A DNA stretch of 64,000 nucleotides from Streptococcus pseudopneumoniae (GCF_001073085.1 NZ_JVFV01000042.1:62001-126000); one strand, 5' to 3'. Counted from the stretch's first letter, positions 48,683 through 59,621 are shown. Notes: generated from the sequence alone by a model not told the origin. Made by a program: numbers and translations.

Positions 48683-50932
48683 ATGCTCTGTCAAAACTGT
48701 AAAATCAATGACTCAACGATTCATCTTTATACCAATCTCAATGGACAACAAAAGCAAATCGATCTTTGCCAAAATTGCTACAAAATTATCAAAACAGATC
48801 CTAACAATAGCTTATTTAAAGGAATTACAGATTTAAACAATCGTGATTTCGATCCATTTGGAGATTTCTTTAACGACCTGAACAACTTTAGACCTTCTTC
48901 TAATAGCAATACTCCTCCTACCCAGTCAGGTGGTGGATACGGCGGTAATGGTGGCTATGGTTCCCAAAATCGTGGGCCGGCTCAAACTCCTCCTCCTAGT
49001 CAGGAAAAAGGACTCTTGGATGAATATGGTATCAATGTTACTGAGATTGCCCGTCGTGGAAATATCGACCCTGTGATTGGTCGTGACGAAGAAATCATCC
49101 GCGTTATTGAAATTCTCAACCGTAGAACCAAAAACAACCCTGTCCTTATCGGTGAGCCTGGTGTTGGTAAGACAGCCGTTGTCGAGGGCTTAGCTCAGAA
49201 AATTGTTGATGGTGATGTTCCCCATAAACTTCAAGGGAAAGAAGTCATTCGCCTAGATGTTGTCAGCCTTGTCCAAGGTACAGGAATTCGTGGACAGTTC
49301 GAAGAACGCATGCAAAAACTCATGGAAGAAATTCGTAAGCGTAAAGATGTCATCCTCTTCATTGACGAAATTCACGAAATCGTCGGTGCTGGTTCTGCTG
49401 GAGAAGGAAATATGGATGCAGGAAATATCCTCAAACCAGCTCTTGCTCGCGGCGAACTCCAACTAGTTGGTGCTACTACCCTCAATGAATATCGCATCAT
49501 CGAAAAAGATGCAGCCCTTGAGCGCCGTATGCAACCTGTCAAAGTTGATGAACCAACTGTGGAAGAGACTATTATTATTCTTAAAGGTATTCAAAAGAAA
49601 TACGAAGATTACCACCACGTTCATTATACTGACGGAGCTATCGAAGCAGCTGCTACTCTCTCTAACCGCTATATCCAAGATCGTTTCTTGCCGGATAAGG
49701 CCATTGACCTCCTAGATGAAGCTGGTTCTAAAATGAACTTAACCTTAAATTTTGTGGATCCAAAGGTCATCGACCAACGTTTAATCGAAGCAGAAAATCT
49801 CAAGGCACAAGCAACCCGCGATGAAGACTTTGAAAAAGCAGCCTACTTCCGTGACCAGATTGCTAAATATAAGGAAATGCAAAAGACCAAGGTAACGGAT
49901 CAGGATACCCCAATCATCAGTGAAAAAACAATCGAACACATCATCGAACAAAAGACCAATATCCCAGTTGGTGATTTGAAAGAAAAAGAACAGTCTCAAC
50001 TGATCAACCTAGCAGATGACCTCAAGGCTCATGTTATTGGTCAAGATGATGCTGTCGATAAGATTGCTAAGGCTATCCGTCGTAACCGTGTTGGGCTTGG
50101 AACACCAAACCGTCCAATTGGTAGCTTCCTCTTTGTTGGTCCTACAGGTGTCGGTAAAACAGAACTCTCTAAACAACTGGCCATCGAACTCTTTGGTTCT
50201 GCTGATAGCATGATTCGCTTTGATATGAGTGAATACATGGAAAAACACAGCGTTGCTAAACTCGTCGGTGCTCCTCCAGGATACGTCGGCTATGATGAGG
50301 CTGGACAATTGACTGAAAAGGTTCGTCGTAACCCCTACTCACTGATCCTCTTGGATGAAGTTGAAAAAGCCCATCCAGATGTTATGCATATGTTCCTTCA
50401 AGTCTTGGATGATGGTCGTTTAACAGATGGTCAAGGTCGGACTGTTAGCTTTAAGGATGCCATCATTATCATGACCTCAAATGCAGGTACAGGTAAGGCA
50501 GAAGCTAGCGTTGGTTTTGGTGCTGCTAGAGAAGGTCGTACCAACTCTGTTCTTGGAGAATTAGGCAACTTCTTTAGTCCAGAATTCATGAACCGTTTTG
50601 ACGGCATTATCGAATTCAAGGCTCTCAGCAAGGAAAATCTCCTTCAAATCGTTGACCTCATGCTAGATGATGTGAATAAGCGACTTTCCAGCAATAATAT
50701 CCATCTCGATGTCACAGAAAAGGTCAAAGAAAAACTTGTAGACCTTGGTTACGATCCAAAAATGGGAGCTCGTCCACTCCGTCGTACCATCCAAGACTAT
50801 ATCGAAGATGCCATTACAGACTACTACCTTGAAAATCCTAGTGAAAAAGACCTCAAGGCAGTCATGACAAGTAAAGGTAAAATCGTGATTAAGTCCAAAA
50901 ATAAAACGGAAACGGTCGAGTCAAACGACTAG
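48683..50932 (+). CDS. clpE: ATP-dependent Clp protease ATPase ClpE
   Basis: The 749-residue AAA+ unfoldase feeds ClpP. It has an N-terminal zinc finger (CQNC at residues 3-6 and CQNC at 29-32) that sets ClpE apart from ClpC. After a Gly/Pro-rich linker come AAA1 with Walker A GEPGVGKT near residue 157, a UVR-type coiled segment near 390, and AAA2 with GPTGVGKT near residue 486. The start has AAAGAAATGAGGTGG upstream. It is controlled by CtsR. Confidence 0.96.
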   Translation: MLCQNCKINDSTIHLYTNLNGQQKQIDLCQNCYKIIKTDPNNSLFKGITDLNNRDFDPFGDFFNDLNNFRPSSNSNTPPTQSGGGYGGNGGYGSQNRGPAQTPPPSQEKGLLDEYGINVTEIARRGNIDPVIGRDEEIIRVIEILNRRTKNNPVLIGEPGVGKTAVVEGLAQKIVDGDVPHKLQGKEVIRLDVVSLVQGTGIRGQFEERMQKLMEEIRKRKDVILFIDEIHEIVGAGSAGEGNMDAGNILKPALARGELQLVGATTLNEYRIIEKDAALERRMQPVKVDEPTVEETIIILKGIQKKYEDYHHVHYTDGAIEAAATLSNRYIQDRFLPDKAIDLLDEAGSKMNLTLNFVDPKVIDQRLIEAENLKAQATRDEDFEKAAYFRDQIAKYKEMQKTKVTDQDTPIISEKTIEHIIEQKTNIPVGDLKEKEQSQLINLADDLKAHVIGQDDAVDKIAKAIRRNRVGLGTPNRPIGSFLFVGPTGVGKTELSKQLAIELFGSADSMIRFDMSEYMEKHSVAKLVGAPPGYVGYDEAGQLTEKVRRNPYSLILLDEVEKAHPDVMHMFLQVLDDGRLTDGQGRTVSFKDAIIIMTSNAGTGKAEASVGFGAAREGRTNSVLGELGNFFSPEFMNRFDGIIEFKALSKENLLQIVDLMLDDVNKRLSSNNIHLDVTEKVKEKLVDLGYDPKMGARPLRRTIQDYIEDAITDYYLENPSEKDLKAVMTSKGKIVIKSKNKTETVESND

Positions 50933-50946
50933 TTCCTCACATACAA

Positions 50947-50985
50947 AAGAATGTTCTTGCTTGACAGTGAGAACATTCTTTACTA
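50947..50985 (+). terminator. Terminator after clpE
   Basis: A long stem (AAGAATGTTCT / AGAACATTCTT) is followed by TTAC. Confidence 0.7.
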
Positions 50986-51021
50986 TTATAGAAAGAAAGC
51001 GCACTCACGAAGGAGAAATTT

Positions 51022-51471
51022 ATGGCAAATCCAACATTTGGAGAAAAAAAAGAGGGAGTAACCTACAAAAATAGATATGGCGTTTATGCAGTCATACCTG
51101 ATGCAAACCACGAAAAGATTATCCTCGTCCAAGCTCCAAATGGTGCATGGTTCTTACCTGGTGGGGAGATTGAAGCAGGCGAAAACCATCTCGAAGCTCT
51201 CAAACGAGAACTAATTGAAGAGTTGGGTTTTACTGCTGAAATCGGCACCTATTATGGACAAGCGGATGAGTATTTCTATTCTAGTCATCGTGATACCTAC
51301 TACTATAACCCAGCCTATCTCTATGAAGCCACTTCTTATCAAGAAATTCAAAAACCTTTAGAAGATTTTAATCATCTAGCTTGGTTCCCAATCGATGAAG
51401 CCATTGCTAACTTAAAACGTGGCAGTCATAAATGGGCAATTGAAGCTTGGAAAAAACAGCATCAAGTTTAA
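51022..51471 (+). CDS. Nudix hydrolase
   Basis: The 149-residue MutT-like enzyme has the Nudix box GGEIEAGENHLEALKRELIE extended by ELGF near residues 50-73, where the glutamates bind magnesium. It starts after AAGGAGA. Substrate is not predictable; broad-specificity housekeeping hydrolases of nucleoside diphosphate derivatives are the usual members. Confidence 0.9.
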   Translation: MANPTFGEKKEGVTYKNRYGVYAVIPDANHEKIILVQAPNGAWFLPGGEIEAGENHLEALKRELIEELGFTAEIGTYYGQADEYFYSSHRDTYYYNPAYLYEATSYQEIQKPLEDFNHLAWFPIDEAIANLKRGSHKWAIEAWKKQHQV

Positions 51472-51534
51472 ATTAACTTTTCCAATTTTTCCAAAAAGTG
51501 CTATAATAGAAATAGAAACACAGGAGGAAAGCCT

Positions 51535-51834
51535 ATGAAGCTCATCAACACTACTAATTCTCACTCAAACCTTGTTAAAAGCCAACTGGAGAGTACCGAC
51601 GCTACACTCGTAGAAGTCTACTCGGCAGGCAATACTGATGTTATCTTTACTCAGGCACCGCTTCATTATGAAATCCTCATTTCCAATAAACATCGTGCTA
51701 TCCGCGAACAAGAAATAGAAAAAATCCAAGAATTTTTCTTGAATCGCAAGATCGAAAAGCAAAATATCGATGAAGCTAATATCAAGACCCTCTACTCTGA
51801 AAAATTGATTGAAATCTCAATCCCTACAAAATAA
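51535..51834 (+). CDS. DUF1827 family protein
   Basis: The 99-residue protein begins MKLINTTNSHSNLVKSQLES and has no membrane segment or recognised catalytic motif. It belongs to the DUF1827 family, seen next to clpE in streptococci. It has its own ribosome-binding site (ACAGGAGGAA) and terminator. Function is unknown. Confidence 0.85.
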   Translation: MKLINTTNSHSNLVKSQLESTDATLVEVYSAGNTDVIFTQAPLHYEILISNKHRAIREQEIEKIQEFFLNRKIEKQNIDEANIKTLYSEKLIEISIPTK

Positions 51835-51853
51835 AACTTAACAATATTTGAGC

Positions 51854-51890
51854 TACACTCTAAAAATTCTAACTTTTTAGAGTGTTCTTT
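51854..51890 (+). terminator. Terminator after DUF1827
   Basis: The hairpin ACACTCTAAAAA / TTTTTAGAGTGT is followed by TCTTT. Confidence 0.8.
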
Positions 51891-52060
51891 GTCTGTCTAA
51901 TCCGATATTCTGGAATCAGATTCAGTGTTACAGAAAGAGTTTTCTAACAATCCTTCAACTGACTAAATTGGGTAATATTTTTGTAATAACTCGGTACTTA
52001 ATCATCAAAATAATTAATTCTACTATTATAATTTACTAACATTCAAAAAGGAGCTCATCA

Positions 52061-52693
52061 ATGGAGAAAATAGTATACAGAAAGGCAAGGCTAGACGAAT
52101 ACCAAAAAATTGGAAAAGTTGTAGCCGACAGCTTCTTTGACTATCCATTTTTAACTCTAATCATAGATGATCTCAAGAAACCTGAAAACTATCCTGCTTT
52201 TTTAGAACTATTGGAAAGTCTCCTGACTCGCCTCTATATCAAAGAAGAGACCTGTTTAGTAGCTGAACAAGATGGAGAGATTCTGGCTATCGCACTTTTA
52301 CAACAAAAGGATTTTTCTATCCTATCTTACTTACTAAATGGTGTCATAAAACTGTTTCGCCACATTAGCCCTCGAAATTTTTTGAAGTATCTTGATTTAG
52401 TAGACCGTTCCGAAGAACATTTGAAAAAATCAAATAGCTTTGACTGGTATTTGATGCTCCTTGCGGTCAATCCATACCTTAAAGGGCAAGGAGTGGGCAG
52501 TGCTTTTCTTAGAGACGCAGTTGAGCCTTATGTCCAATCCAAGGGCTGCAAGCGCTTAGGACTCATTACCAGTACAGAAAAAAATGTTCCATTCTATAAA
52601 AAGAATGATTATGTATTGCTAGATTTTATGGAGTTAGAGTACGGGACTAAGTCCATTGGTAACTGGGCTTTTTTAAAGACTATCAATAAATAA
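52061..52693 (+). CDS. GNAT-family acetyltransferase
   Basis: The 210-residue protein has the GNAT acetyl-CoA loop in YLKGQGVGSAFLRDAVE near residues 144-160 and the VNPYLKG motif. It starts after AAAGGAGC. The substrate is unknown. A -10 TATAAT lies about 25 bases upstream, and it ends at a terminator shared with the convergent metK. Confidence 0.83.
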   Translation: MEKIVYRKARLDEYQKIGKVVADSFFDYPFLTLIIDDLKKPENYPAFLELLESLLTRLYIKEETCLVAEQDGEILAIALLQQKDFSILSYLLNGVIKLFRHISPRNFLKYLDLVDRSEEHLKKSNSFDWYLMLLAVNPYLKGQGVGSAFLRDAVEPYVQSKGCKRLGLITSTEKNVPFYKKNDYVLLDFMELEYGTKSIGNWAFLKTINK

Positions 52694-52694
52694 C

Positions 52695-52724
52695 AAAAAA
52701 GGAGTTTAAATCAACTCCTTTTTA
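52695..52724. terminator. Bidirectional terminator, GNAT / metK
   Basis: A symmetric stem (AAAAAAGGAGTT / AACTCCTTTTT) between convergent genes. Confidence 0.85.
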
Positions 52725-52726
52725 CT

Positions 52727-53917
52727 TTATTTAACTGCTTCTTTCAAGGCATCAACCTTATCCAAGCGTTCCCATGGAAGATCGATATCTGTACGTCCCA
52801 TGTGTCCATAAGCCGCTGTTTGACGGTAGATTGGACGTTTGAGATCAAGCATTTGGATGATTCCTGCTGGACGAAGGTCAAAGATTTGACGTGCTGCTTT
52901 TTCAAGCTTGCTTTCAGCTACTGTTCCAGTACCAAAAGTATCGATACGAACAGATACAGGTTGAGCTACACCAATGGCATAAGCCAATTGAACTTCTGCC
53001 TTCTTAGCAAGTCCTGCTGCAACGATGTTTTTTGCAATGTAGCGAGCTGCATAAGAAGCTGAACGGTCAACCTTAGTGGCATCTTTACCAGAGAAGGCAC
53101 CACCACCATGACGTGAGTAGCCACCATAAGTATCCACGATGATCTTACGACCTGTCAAACCTGAGTCTCCTTGAGGTCCTCCGATAACGAAACGACCTGT
53201 TGGATTGATAAAGAATTTAGTCTCATCATCAAGATAAGAAGCTGGAATGACTTCTTTGATAACCTTGTTAATCACATCTTCATGAATTTGTTCATTGCTC
53301 ACTTCTGGATCATGTTGGGTTGAAATAACGACTGTATCCACGCGCACTGGCTGGTCATTTTCATCATATTCAACAGTAACTTGAGATTTAGCATCTGGAC
53401 GAAGATAGCTAATTTCACCAGACTTACGTAGTTCTGCCAAGCGACGAACCAACTTGTGGCTGAGTGAGATTGGCAATGGCATGAGTTCTTCAGTTTCATT
53501 AACCGCAAAACCAAACATGAGACCTTGGTCTCCAGCTCCAATCAAATCAAGTGGATCTTGATCAGCATTTCCACGAACTTCCAAGGCTTCATTAACACCT
53601 TGGGCGATATCAGGAGATTGTTCTACCAATGATGGGTGAACTCCTACGGTCTCAGCAGAAAATCCATACTCTGTATTAGTATAGCCAATCTCTGCAATCG
53701 TATCACGTACCACACGGTTAATATCTACATAGGCATTGGTCGAAATTTCACCAAAAACATGAACTGAACCAGTATAAACAGCTGTTTCAGCAGCAACGTG
53801 GGCTTCTGGATCTTGCTCTAAAATAGCATCCAAGATAGCATCTGAAATTTGGTCTGCAATCTTATCTGGATGCCCCTCAGATACAGATTCAGACGTGAAT
53901 AATTTACGTTCTGACAT
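52727..53917 (-). CDS. metK: S-adenosylmethionine synthetase
   Basis: The 396-residue enzyme makes SAM from ATP and methionine. Family signatures are [16 protein letters not shown] near residue 16, [12 protein letters not shown] near residue 117 and GGGAFSGKD near residue 262. The ATG at 53917 follows a strong GGGGGGAC Shine-Dalgarno that belongs to a SAM-binding leader. Confidence 0.98.
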   Translation of the reverse strand: MSERKLFTSESVSEGHPDKIADQISDAILDAILEQDPEAHVAAETAVYTGSVHVFGEISTNAYVDINRVVRDTIAEIGYTNTEYGFSAETVGVHPSLVEQSPDIAQGVNEALEVRGNADQDPLDLIGAGDQGLMFGFAVNETEELMPLPISLSHKLVRRLAELRKSGEISYLRPDAKSQVTVEYDENDQPVRVDTVVISTQHDPEVSNEQIHEDVINKVIKEVIPASYLDDETKFFINPTGRFVIGGPQGDSGLTGRKIIVDTYGGYSRHGGGAFSGKDATKVDRSASYAARYIAKNIVAAGLAKKAEVQLAYAIGVAQPVSVRIDTFGTGTVAESKLEKAARQIFDLRPAGIIQMLDLKRPIYRQTAAYGHMGRTDIDLPWERLDKVDALKEAVK

Positions 53918-53920
53918 AAA

Positions 53921-54018
53921 AATGTCCCCCCTTAAAAAATATTCGTTATAGAGTTACAAAGTACTGGTAGAGAATCGATAAACGACCTTCACTACCACCT
54001 TATCGGGACCATATAACC
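53921..54018 (-). promoter_or_regulatory. SMK-box (SAM-III) riboswitch of metK
   Basis: The leader begins GGTTATAT at the predicted start, closes with TATAAC, and contains GTCCCGATAAGG followed by a stem CGATAA/TTATCG and then GGTAG/CTACC pairing across it. The 3' end has GGGGGGAC, whose GGGAC can pair with GTCCC, so ligand binding could hide the Shine-Dalgarno. This is the layout of the SMK box of lactic-acid bacteria. The exact SAM-contact bases were not checked. Confidence 0.7.
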
Positions 54019-54023
54019 TAACT

Positions 54024-54032
54024 ATTATAACA
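54024..54032 (-). promoter_or_regulatory. metK extended -10 promoter
   Basis: TGTTATAAT (TATAAT at 54024-54029) lies 6 bases before the leader start. No good -35. Confidence 0.6.
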
Positions 54033-54103
54033 CGAATCTTTGAAAAATACTCGTATGATTACTATTTTTCTCAGAAGGAAAACATTTTCTAATCCAAACC
54101 AAA

Positions 54104-54146
54104 TAAAAAAAACTCTTAAAGTAGATCTGATTTTACTCCAAGAGTA
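54104..54146 (-). terminator. Terminator after the gntR-type gene
   Basis: The minus-strand stem ACTCTTGGAGTA / TACTTTAAGAGT is followed by TTTTTTTATTT. Confidence 0.8.
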
Positions 54147-54155
54147 TTGTTAAAA

Positions 54156-54854
54156 CTAATTATTTTCTAGATAAAACTCAAAACGTTCTCCGACGTATTG
54201 GCTCTTTACATACTCGAAAGCTGTACCATCATCAAAGTAAGAAACTTGAGTAAGCCCTAAAATTGCATGCCCCTTTTCCACTTCCAGATAATGAGCAATT
54301 TTTTCCTTGGCTAAGCGAGCATATATAGTCTGGTGAGATTTACCAATCCGATAACCATGTTTCTGCAAGGTTTGAAAGAAGTGCTTGGTTACTTCTTCTT
54401 TCTTAAAAATTTTGATAAATTTCTCAGGAATAGAAGCTACCTCGTAGACTACAGGAACTTGATCTGCATAACGAACACGTTCCATACGGATAATATTTTC
54501 AGTGGCCTTAATCCCTAATTTTTCAACTTCTTGCTCATTAGGGATCGTTCGACGATAGGAAATCAGATGACTCGATGGTGTTTTACCCTGAGCTTTTACA
54601 ATCTCCGTAAAACTAGTTGTCCCACGCATTTTTTCCTGAACACGAGTACTAGAAACAAAGGTCCCGCTACCCACACGACGCTCCAAAACCCCCTCCTCGA
54701 CCAAAAGGGAGATGGCTTGACGCAGAGTCATACGGCTAACTTCAAATTCCTCAGCTAAATCTCGCTCACTTGGAAGTCTTTCCCCAATTTTCCAACTTCC
54801 CTCATCAATGTCTTTCTTGATTTGGTCGTGGATTTTCATATAAGCTGGTAACAT
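54156..54854 (-). CDS. GntR-family (HutC/UTRA) transcriptional regulator
   Basis: The 232-residue repressor has an N-terminal winged helix (QIKKDIDEGSWKIGERLPSE through SRMTLRQAI, residues about 8-60) and a C-terminal UTRA effector domain beginning near residue 95. Effector and regulon are unknown. It is divergent from guaA across about 140 bp, a common arrangement, so it may regulate the guaA promoter or be autoregulated; that link is inference. Confidence 0.9.
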   Translation of the reverse strand: MLPAYMKIHDQIKKDIDEGSWKIGERLPSERDLAEEFEVSRMTLRQAISLLVEEGVLERRVGSGTFVSSTRVQEKMRGTTSFTEIVKAQGKTPSSHLISYRRTIPNEQEVEKLGIKATENIIRMERVRYADQVPVVYEVASIPEKFIKIFKKEEVTKHFFQTLQKHGYRIGKSHQTIYARLAKEKIAHYLEVEKGHAILGLTQVSYFDDGTAFEYVKSQYVGERFEFYLENN

Positions 54855-54925
54855 GCTTGCTCACTTCTTTTCTTTATTTTTTCCATTGTACCCTATCTCA
54901 TAGGGAAAAGTCAAACCGCGCTTGT

Positions 54926-54954
54926 TTGGTTGGTAATTCTAACCCTTTTATGAT
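54926..54954 (+). promoter_or_regulatory. guaA promoter
   Basis: TTGGTT at 54926-54931 and TATGAT at 54949-54954 are 17 bases apart, about 40 bases before guaA. Confidence 0.55.
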
Positions 54955-54994
54955 AGAATATTCAAGAAGATATTTCTTTTAAGAAAGGGAAAAG

Positions 54995-56557
54995 ATGAGC
55001 AACATTTCAACTGATTTGCAAGATGTCGAAAAGATCATCGTACTGGACTATGGTAGCCAGTACAACCAACTCATCTCACGTCGTATCCGTGAGATTGGTG
55101 TCTTTTCAGAACTAAAAAGTCACAAGATTTCGGCTGACGAAGTCCGTGCTATCAATCCTATCGGGATTGTACTTTCAGGTGGTCCAAACTCTGTTTACGA
55201 AGAAGGATCGTTTGATATTGATCCAGAGATTTTTGAACTTGGAATTCCGATTTTGGGAATCTGCTATGGTATGCAGCTATTGACTCACAAGCTTGGTGGT
55301 AAGGTTGTTCCTGCAGGCGATGCTGGTAACCGTGAATACGGTCAATCAACATTGACTCACACAGAATCAGCTCTTTTTGCGGGTACTCCAGATGAGCAAC
55401 TTGTCTTGATGAGCCATGGGGATGCTGTTACAGAAATTCCTGCTGATTTTGTCCGTACTGGAACTTCTGCTGACTGTCCTTACGCATCTATTGAAAACCC
55501 TGATAAGAAAATTTACGGTATCCAATTCCACCCAGAAGTTCGCCACTCAGTTCACGGTTATGATATCCTCCGTAACTTTGCCTTAAACATCTGTGGTGCC
55601 AAAGGTGACTGGACTATGGATAACTTCATCGAGATGCAAATCAAACAAATCCGTGAAAAAGTTGGAGATAAACGTGTTCTCCTCGGACTTTCTGGTGGTG
55701 TTGACTCTTCTGTTGTTGGGGTTCTTCTCCAAAAAGCCATCGGGGATCAATTGATCTGTATCTTTGTAGACCACGGTCTTCTCCGTAAAGGTGAAGCTGA
55801 CCAAGTTATGGATATGCTTGGTGGTAAGTTTGGTTTGAACATTGTCAAAGCAGATGCTGCCAAACGTTTCCTTGATAAATTGGCTGGTGTATCTGATCCT
55901 GAACAAAAACGGAAGATTATCGGTAACGAGTTTGTTTATGTCTTTGATGACGAAGCAAGCAAACTAACAGATGTGAAATTCCTTGCTCAAGGAACTCTTT
56001 ATACAGACGTGATTGAGTCTGGTACCGATACTGCTCAAACCATCAAGTCTCACCACAACGTAGGTGGACTTCCAGAAGACATGCAGTTTGAACTGATCGA
56101 GCCACTCAACACTCTTTACAAGGATGAAGTTCGTGCCCTTGGTACAGAACTTGGTATGCCAGACCACATCGTATGGCGCCAACCATTCCCAGGTCCAGGA
56201 CTTGCTATCCGTGTTATGGGGGAAATTACTGAAGAGAAACTTGAAACAGTTCGCGAATCAGACGCTATCCTTCGTGAAGAAATTGCCAAAGCAGGTCTTG
56301 ACCGCGATATCTGGCAATATTTCACTGTTAACACTGGCGTTCGTTCAGTAGGTGTTATGGGGGACGGTCGTACTTATGACTACACCATTGCTATCCGTGC
56401 TATCACTTCTATCGATGGTATGACAGCTGACTTCGCTAAGATCCCTTGGGAAGTCCTCCAAAAAATCTCTGTGCGCATCGTAAACGAAGTTGACCACGTT
56501 AACCGTATCGTCTACGATATCACAAGTAAACCACCTGCAACTGTTGAGTGGGAATAA
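54995..56557 (+). CDS. guaA: GMP synthase (glutamine-hydrolysing)
   Basis: The 520-residue enzyme converts XMP to GMP. An N-terminal class I glutaminase has the nucleophile in GICYGMQLL near residue 91 and the His-Glu in FHPEV near residue 177. A PP-loop ATPase has LSGGVDSS near residue 233, and a C-terminal dimerisation domain ends [21 protein letters not shown] precedes the ATG. It is not linked to guaB here. Confidence 0.97.
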   Translation: MSNISTDLQDVEKIIVLDYGSQYNQLISRRIREIGVFSELKSHKISADEVRAINPIGIVLSGGPNSVYEEGSFDIDPEIFELGIPILGICYGMQLLTHKLGGKVVPAGDAGNREYGQSTLTHTESALFAGTPDEQLVLMSHGDAVTEIPADFVRTGTSADCPYASIENPDKKIYGIQFHPEVRHSVHGYDILRNFALNICGAKGDWTMDNFIEMQIKQIREKVGDKRVLLGLSGGVDSSVVGVLLQKAIGDQLICIFVDHGLLRKGEADQVMDMLGGKFGLNIVKADAAKRFLDKLAGVSDPEQKRKIIGNEFVYVFDDEASKLTDVKFLAQGTLYTDVIESGTDTAQTIKSHHNVGGLPEDMQFELIEPLNTLYKDEVRALGTELGMPDHIVWRQPFPGPGLAIRVMGEITEEKLETVRESDAILREEIAKAGLDRDIWQYFTVNTGVRSVGVMGDGRTYDYTIAIRAITSIDGMTADFAKIPWEVLQKISVRIVNEVDHVNRIVYDITSKPPATVEWE

Positions 56558-56576
56558 AGTTTCCTATAAAATAATA

Positions 56577-56620
56577 AATAATACTGCTGGAGCATGGACT
56601 ACAGTGGTATTATTTTTTAT
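56577..56620 (+). terminator. Terminator after guaA
   Basis: A stem-loop (AATAATAC...CTG / CAG...GTATTATT) is followed by a T tract. Confidence 0.75.
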
Positions 56621-56683
56621 AATTTCAATATTAGGAAAATTTCTCGACTCTCAACTCCTCTTTTTAAATCCTTGAAACCATGC

Positions 56684-56689
56684 TATAAT
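56684..56689 (+). promoter_or_regulatory. Upstream -10 of the Bce-like operon
   Basis: TGCTATAAT (extended -10) at 56681-56689 lies about 115 bases upstream of the ABC ATPase start. A second -10 (TATAAT at 56769-56774) gives a shorter leader. Confidence 0.45.
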
Positions 56690-56728
56690 ATAGTAAGTAT
56701 AGCTCCAATAACCTAATGATAAAGATTT

Positions 56729-56745
56729 CTTACATCATCCGTAAG
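56729..56745 (+). promoter_or_regulatory. Candidate BceR-type operator
   Basis: CTTAC-ATCATCC-GTAAG is a perfect 5+7+5 inverted repeat, overlapping the region just upstream of the -35 of the proximal promoter. It resembles the TTACA...TGTAA operators of BceR-type regulators. Confidence 0.55.
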
Positions 56746-56803
56746 TGTTATTCTACTCTGATTCATATTATAATGAAAGTAACAAAAGATGGAGGTGTTT
56801 CAC

Positions 56804-57577
56804 ATGGAAACAATTTTACGAGTAGAATCATTAAAAAAGTATTATGGAAAAGAGCCGAATATCACCAAAGCCTTGAACGGTATATCTTTTCAAGTTGTCA
56901 AAGGTGAGTTCTTAGGGATTATGGGGAGCAGTGGTTCTGGGAAAACAACCCTTCTTAACTGTCTCGCTACTATCATCAAACCAACTGACGGCTCCATTCA
57001 AATGCAAGAAAAAGATTTAGGTCAGTTAAAAGGTAGTCAGTTAGCTGATTATCGTGGCAAGGAAATTGGTTACCTCTTTCAAAATTTTGAGCTTTTGGAC
57101 AATCTGACAGCCAAAGAAAATATTTTACTCCCCTTGTCTTTGCACAAGGTCGATGCCAACGAAAGCAAGGTTCGGTTAGAATTGCTTTCCCAATATCTAG
57201 ATATTTCTGAACTTCTGGATAAGTTCCCATCTCAATTATCAGGTGGTCAACGGCAAAGGGTAGCTGCTGCGCGTGCCTTGATTTTAGACCCTAAGATTGT
57301 ATTTGCAGATGAGCCCACAGGAGCTTTGGATTCAAAAAATGCGACCATTTTGATGCAAAAATTATCCGAAATGAATCAAGTGGAAGAAACCACCATTCTC
57401 ATGGTGACCCACGATTCAGTCGCTGCCAGCTTTTGCAATCGCATCTTGTTTATCCAAGACGGAAAACTATTCCATGAAATTCGACGCGATTATCCAAGAG
57501 AAAGTCAAGAAGATTTCTACCACAGAATACTAAAGGTCATGTCTGCACTGGCTGGAGGTGATGGCAATGTTTTCTAA
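56804..57577 (+). CDS. BceA-like ABC transporter ATP-binding protein
   Basis: The 257-residue ATPase of the MacB/BceA type has Walker A GSSGSGKTT near residue 43, signature LSGGQRQR near residue 145 and Walker B VFADEPTGALDS near residue 165. These transporters give resistance to cell-wall peptides and also act as sensors with a partner histidine kinase. I start it at 56804 because GGAGGTG precedes that ATG. It overlaps the permease gene by 11 bp. Confidence 0.92.
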   Translation: METILRVESLKKYYGKEPNITKALNGISFQVVKGEFLGIMGSSGSGKTTLLNCLATIIKPTDGSIQMQEKDLGQLKGSQLADYRGKEIGYLFQNFELLDNLTAKENILLPLSLHKVDANESKVRLELLSQYLDISELLDKFPSQLSGGQRQRVAAARALILDPKIVFADEPTGALDSKNATILMQKLSEMNQVEETTILMVTHDSVAASFCNRILFIQDGKLFHEIRRDYPRESQEDFYHRILKVMSALAGGDGNVF

Positions 57578-59621
57578 ATTAGTCTCAAGAAATAGCAAGA
57601 GGGATCGAAAGAATAATGGCTTGTATTTCAGTTCCATGGTTCTTTCTATTATCTCCTTTTACATCATCCTTTCTTTGTCCCATCAAGATGTGATGATCTT
57701 TCTCAAACAAATAGAGAGTGACGCTATAAATAAACTCTTTAGCATGATTCCCATTCTTTATGTAGCAACCCTCTTTATTCTCTTTTTTCTAGTCTACTTC
57801 GCAAGCAGTATGCAGATGGAAAGGAGAAAACATGAATTTGGTGTCTATCTAACGCTAGGGATGCGAAGAAGCAAACTGTTCTTGCTGCTCCTACTCGAGG
57901 ATTTGAGAAACAGTATCCTTGCCCTTGGAATAGGTCTTCCAATTTCAATCTTGATTTCAGAACTGATTAGCCTAATAACCGCTAAAATTGTTGGGCTAGG
58001 GATTATTGAACATCAATTTTCTCTATCTACTACAGCTCTATTCTATACAATCATCGGTTTCCTAGCCGTAAAATTAGCTGTCTTTATTCTTTTAAGTGCA
58101 AAAACAGCCAATAAGGAAATCGGAGATCTGCTATCCTATTCTCCTTCTGGTATGAAGAAACTACTCCCCAAGGGTGTGTACCTTCTTGCTTCTGTCCTCG
58201 GAATTTTGCTTCTAGGAACAGCCTATTACTTGGGGATGAGTGGACGAGCTTGGGAAAATGTCATAACAATGGGCATCACTGTTCTCTTGGGGACTCTAGG
58301 AACTATACTACTCTTCTTTGGTATGCGTTTGTTTATAGACTTTTTGGTCAAGCTTGGAAGCAATCGAAAACTCCACACCTATAATTTTAGACAGATTCAG
58401 GAATTAGTTATCCAGCGCTCAACTATACTGGCTATCTGCTCCCTCTTAATCTTCTCTGCCTTGTGCCTCTTTGGAGCAGGTGTTGCCATTGCAAGTGGCA
58501 ATTCAGGCAATCATACCCATGTTTTGGATTATACATTTAGAGATAGCAAGCAGGAAACAGATGAAAATCTTGATGTAAATACAGTTAAAAAAGAGCTTGA
58601 AGCTGCTGGACTGGCATCACAGTTTTCAAAGATTCTACAAATCAAAGTGGGCGAACCGAAAGAACACAAGTCCGTGTCCTTCGAAGAGGTCATCAAGGAG
58701 TTGAAAAAGCAAAAAGACAGCAAGAACAAGGAAATTTTGCTCCATAAATTTAAACAGTCTACTACTTCCCACCTCATACCAGTTTCTGAATACAATGAAC
58801 TTAGAAAGGCTGCCAATCTCCCTCCTCTAGAATTAACAAACAAGGAAGCCTGCTTGTATATGGGAAAAGATTTTCTCCCGGATGAGAATCTAGTTAACTC
58901 TGTTCTGAAAACAAATCCTCAAATCAAAGTCATGGGAAATGATGTAAAATTGATTGGAGAGGTTCAGTCTTTACCGATTGTAACGGATCGTGAAATAACC
59001 ATTTCTGTAGCCCTCATAGTCCCAGATGAGACCTTTATGAGCTATACAGATGGTCGGTATTCAAATTATGTTAGTGGTATCTTGGCTCCTGAGCTAGTCA
59101 AGGAAAAAGGCCTGATGAAAGCTATCTCAGATACCAATAAAAAGCTGAATCAAAGCCCTCTTGGCTATGAAAGTTATATACAAAATATGGGAAGACAATT
59201 ATTTTACATTATCTCTGCCAGCTATATCAGCATCTATCTGGCTATCATCTTCCTTGTTGTCGCAAATACAATTATCGGCGTTCAGTTTTTGATGGGACAA
59301 AGACAATCCTACAGACGATACCAGACCTTAATCCATCTTGGAGCAAACTACGAAACTCTTTGTAAATCTTCAGAAAAGCAAATCAATTGGTATTTTGGTC
59401 TGCCAATAGCTCTTGCACTTATCAGTAGTAGCTTCGGCGTGAGCTCCCTCCTCACAGGAATAGTACCAGCCAGTGCAAGAATGGCCATGGGGCAGAAATT
59501 TATCACAGCCATGCTGATAATACTACTGTTAGCTGGATTTGAAGTCATCTATATAAGAATTGTAAAGAAAAATAGCAACAAGTACTTGTTGTCATTAATG
59601 GAACCCAAAAGAGATGAATAA
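57567..59621 (+). CDS. BceB-like ABC transporter permease
   Basis: The 684-residue permease has two FtsX-like halves (about residues 55-230 and 540-650), ten predicted helices, and a large extracellular loop (about 310-520) between helices 7 and 8, the peptide-sensing part of BceB proteins. I start it at 57567 (MFSKLVSRNSKRDRK) because GGAGG lies 8 bases upstream; earlier in-frame starts lie within that site. Family membership is clear; the peptide it recognises is not. Confidence 0.9.
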   Translation: MFSKLVSRNSKRDRKNNGLYFSSMVLSIISFYIILSLSHQDVMIFLKQIESDAINKLFSMIPILYVATLFILFFLVYFASSMQMERRKHEFGVYLTLGMRRSKLFLLLLLEDLRNSILALGIGLPISILISELISLITAKIVGLGIIEHQFSLSTTALFYTIIGFLAVKLAVFILLSAKTANKEIGDLLSYSPSGMKKLLPKGVYLLASVLGILLLGTAYYLGMSGRAWENVITMGITVLLGTLGTILLFFGMRLFIDFLVKLGSNRKLHTYNFRQIQELVIQRSTILAICSLLIFSALCLFGAGVAIASGNSGNHTHVLDYTFRDSKQETDENLDVNTVKKELEAAGLASQFSKILQIKVGEPKEHKSVSFEEVIKELKKQKDSKNKEILLHKFKQSTTSHLIPVSEYNELRKAANLPPLELTNKEACLYMGKDFLPDENLVNSVLKTNPQIKVMGNDVKLIGEVQSLPIVTDREITISVALIVPDETFMSYTDGRYSNYVSGILAPELVKEKGLMKAISDTNKKLNQSPLGYESYIQNMGRQLFYIISASYISIYLAIIFLVVANTIIGVQFLMGQRQSYRRYQTLIHLGANYETLCKSSEKQINWYFGLPIALALISSSFGVSSLLTGIVPASARMAMGQKFITAMLIILLLAGFEVIYIRIVKKNSNKYLLSLMEPKRDE

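Noticed and set aside
49253..50631. Several 60-100 codon minus-strand frames inside clpE
   Set aside because: Shadow frames of a conserved gene with no initiation signals.
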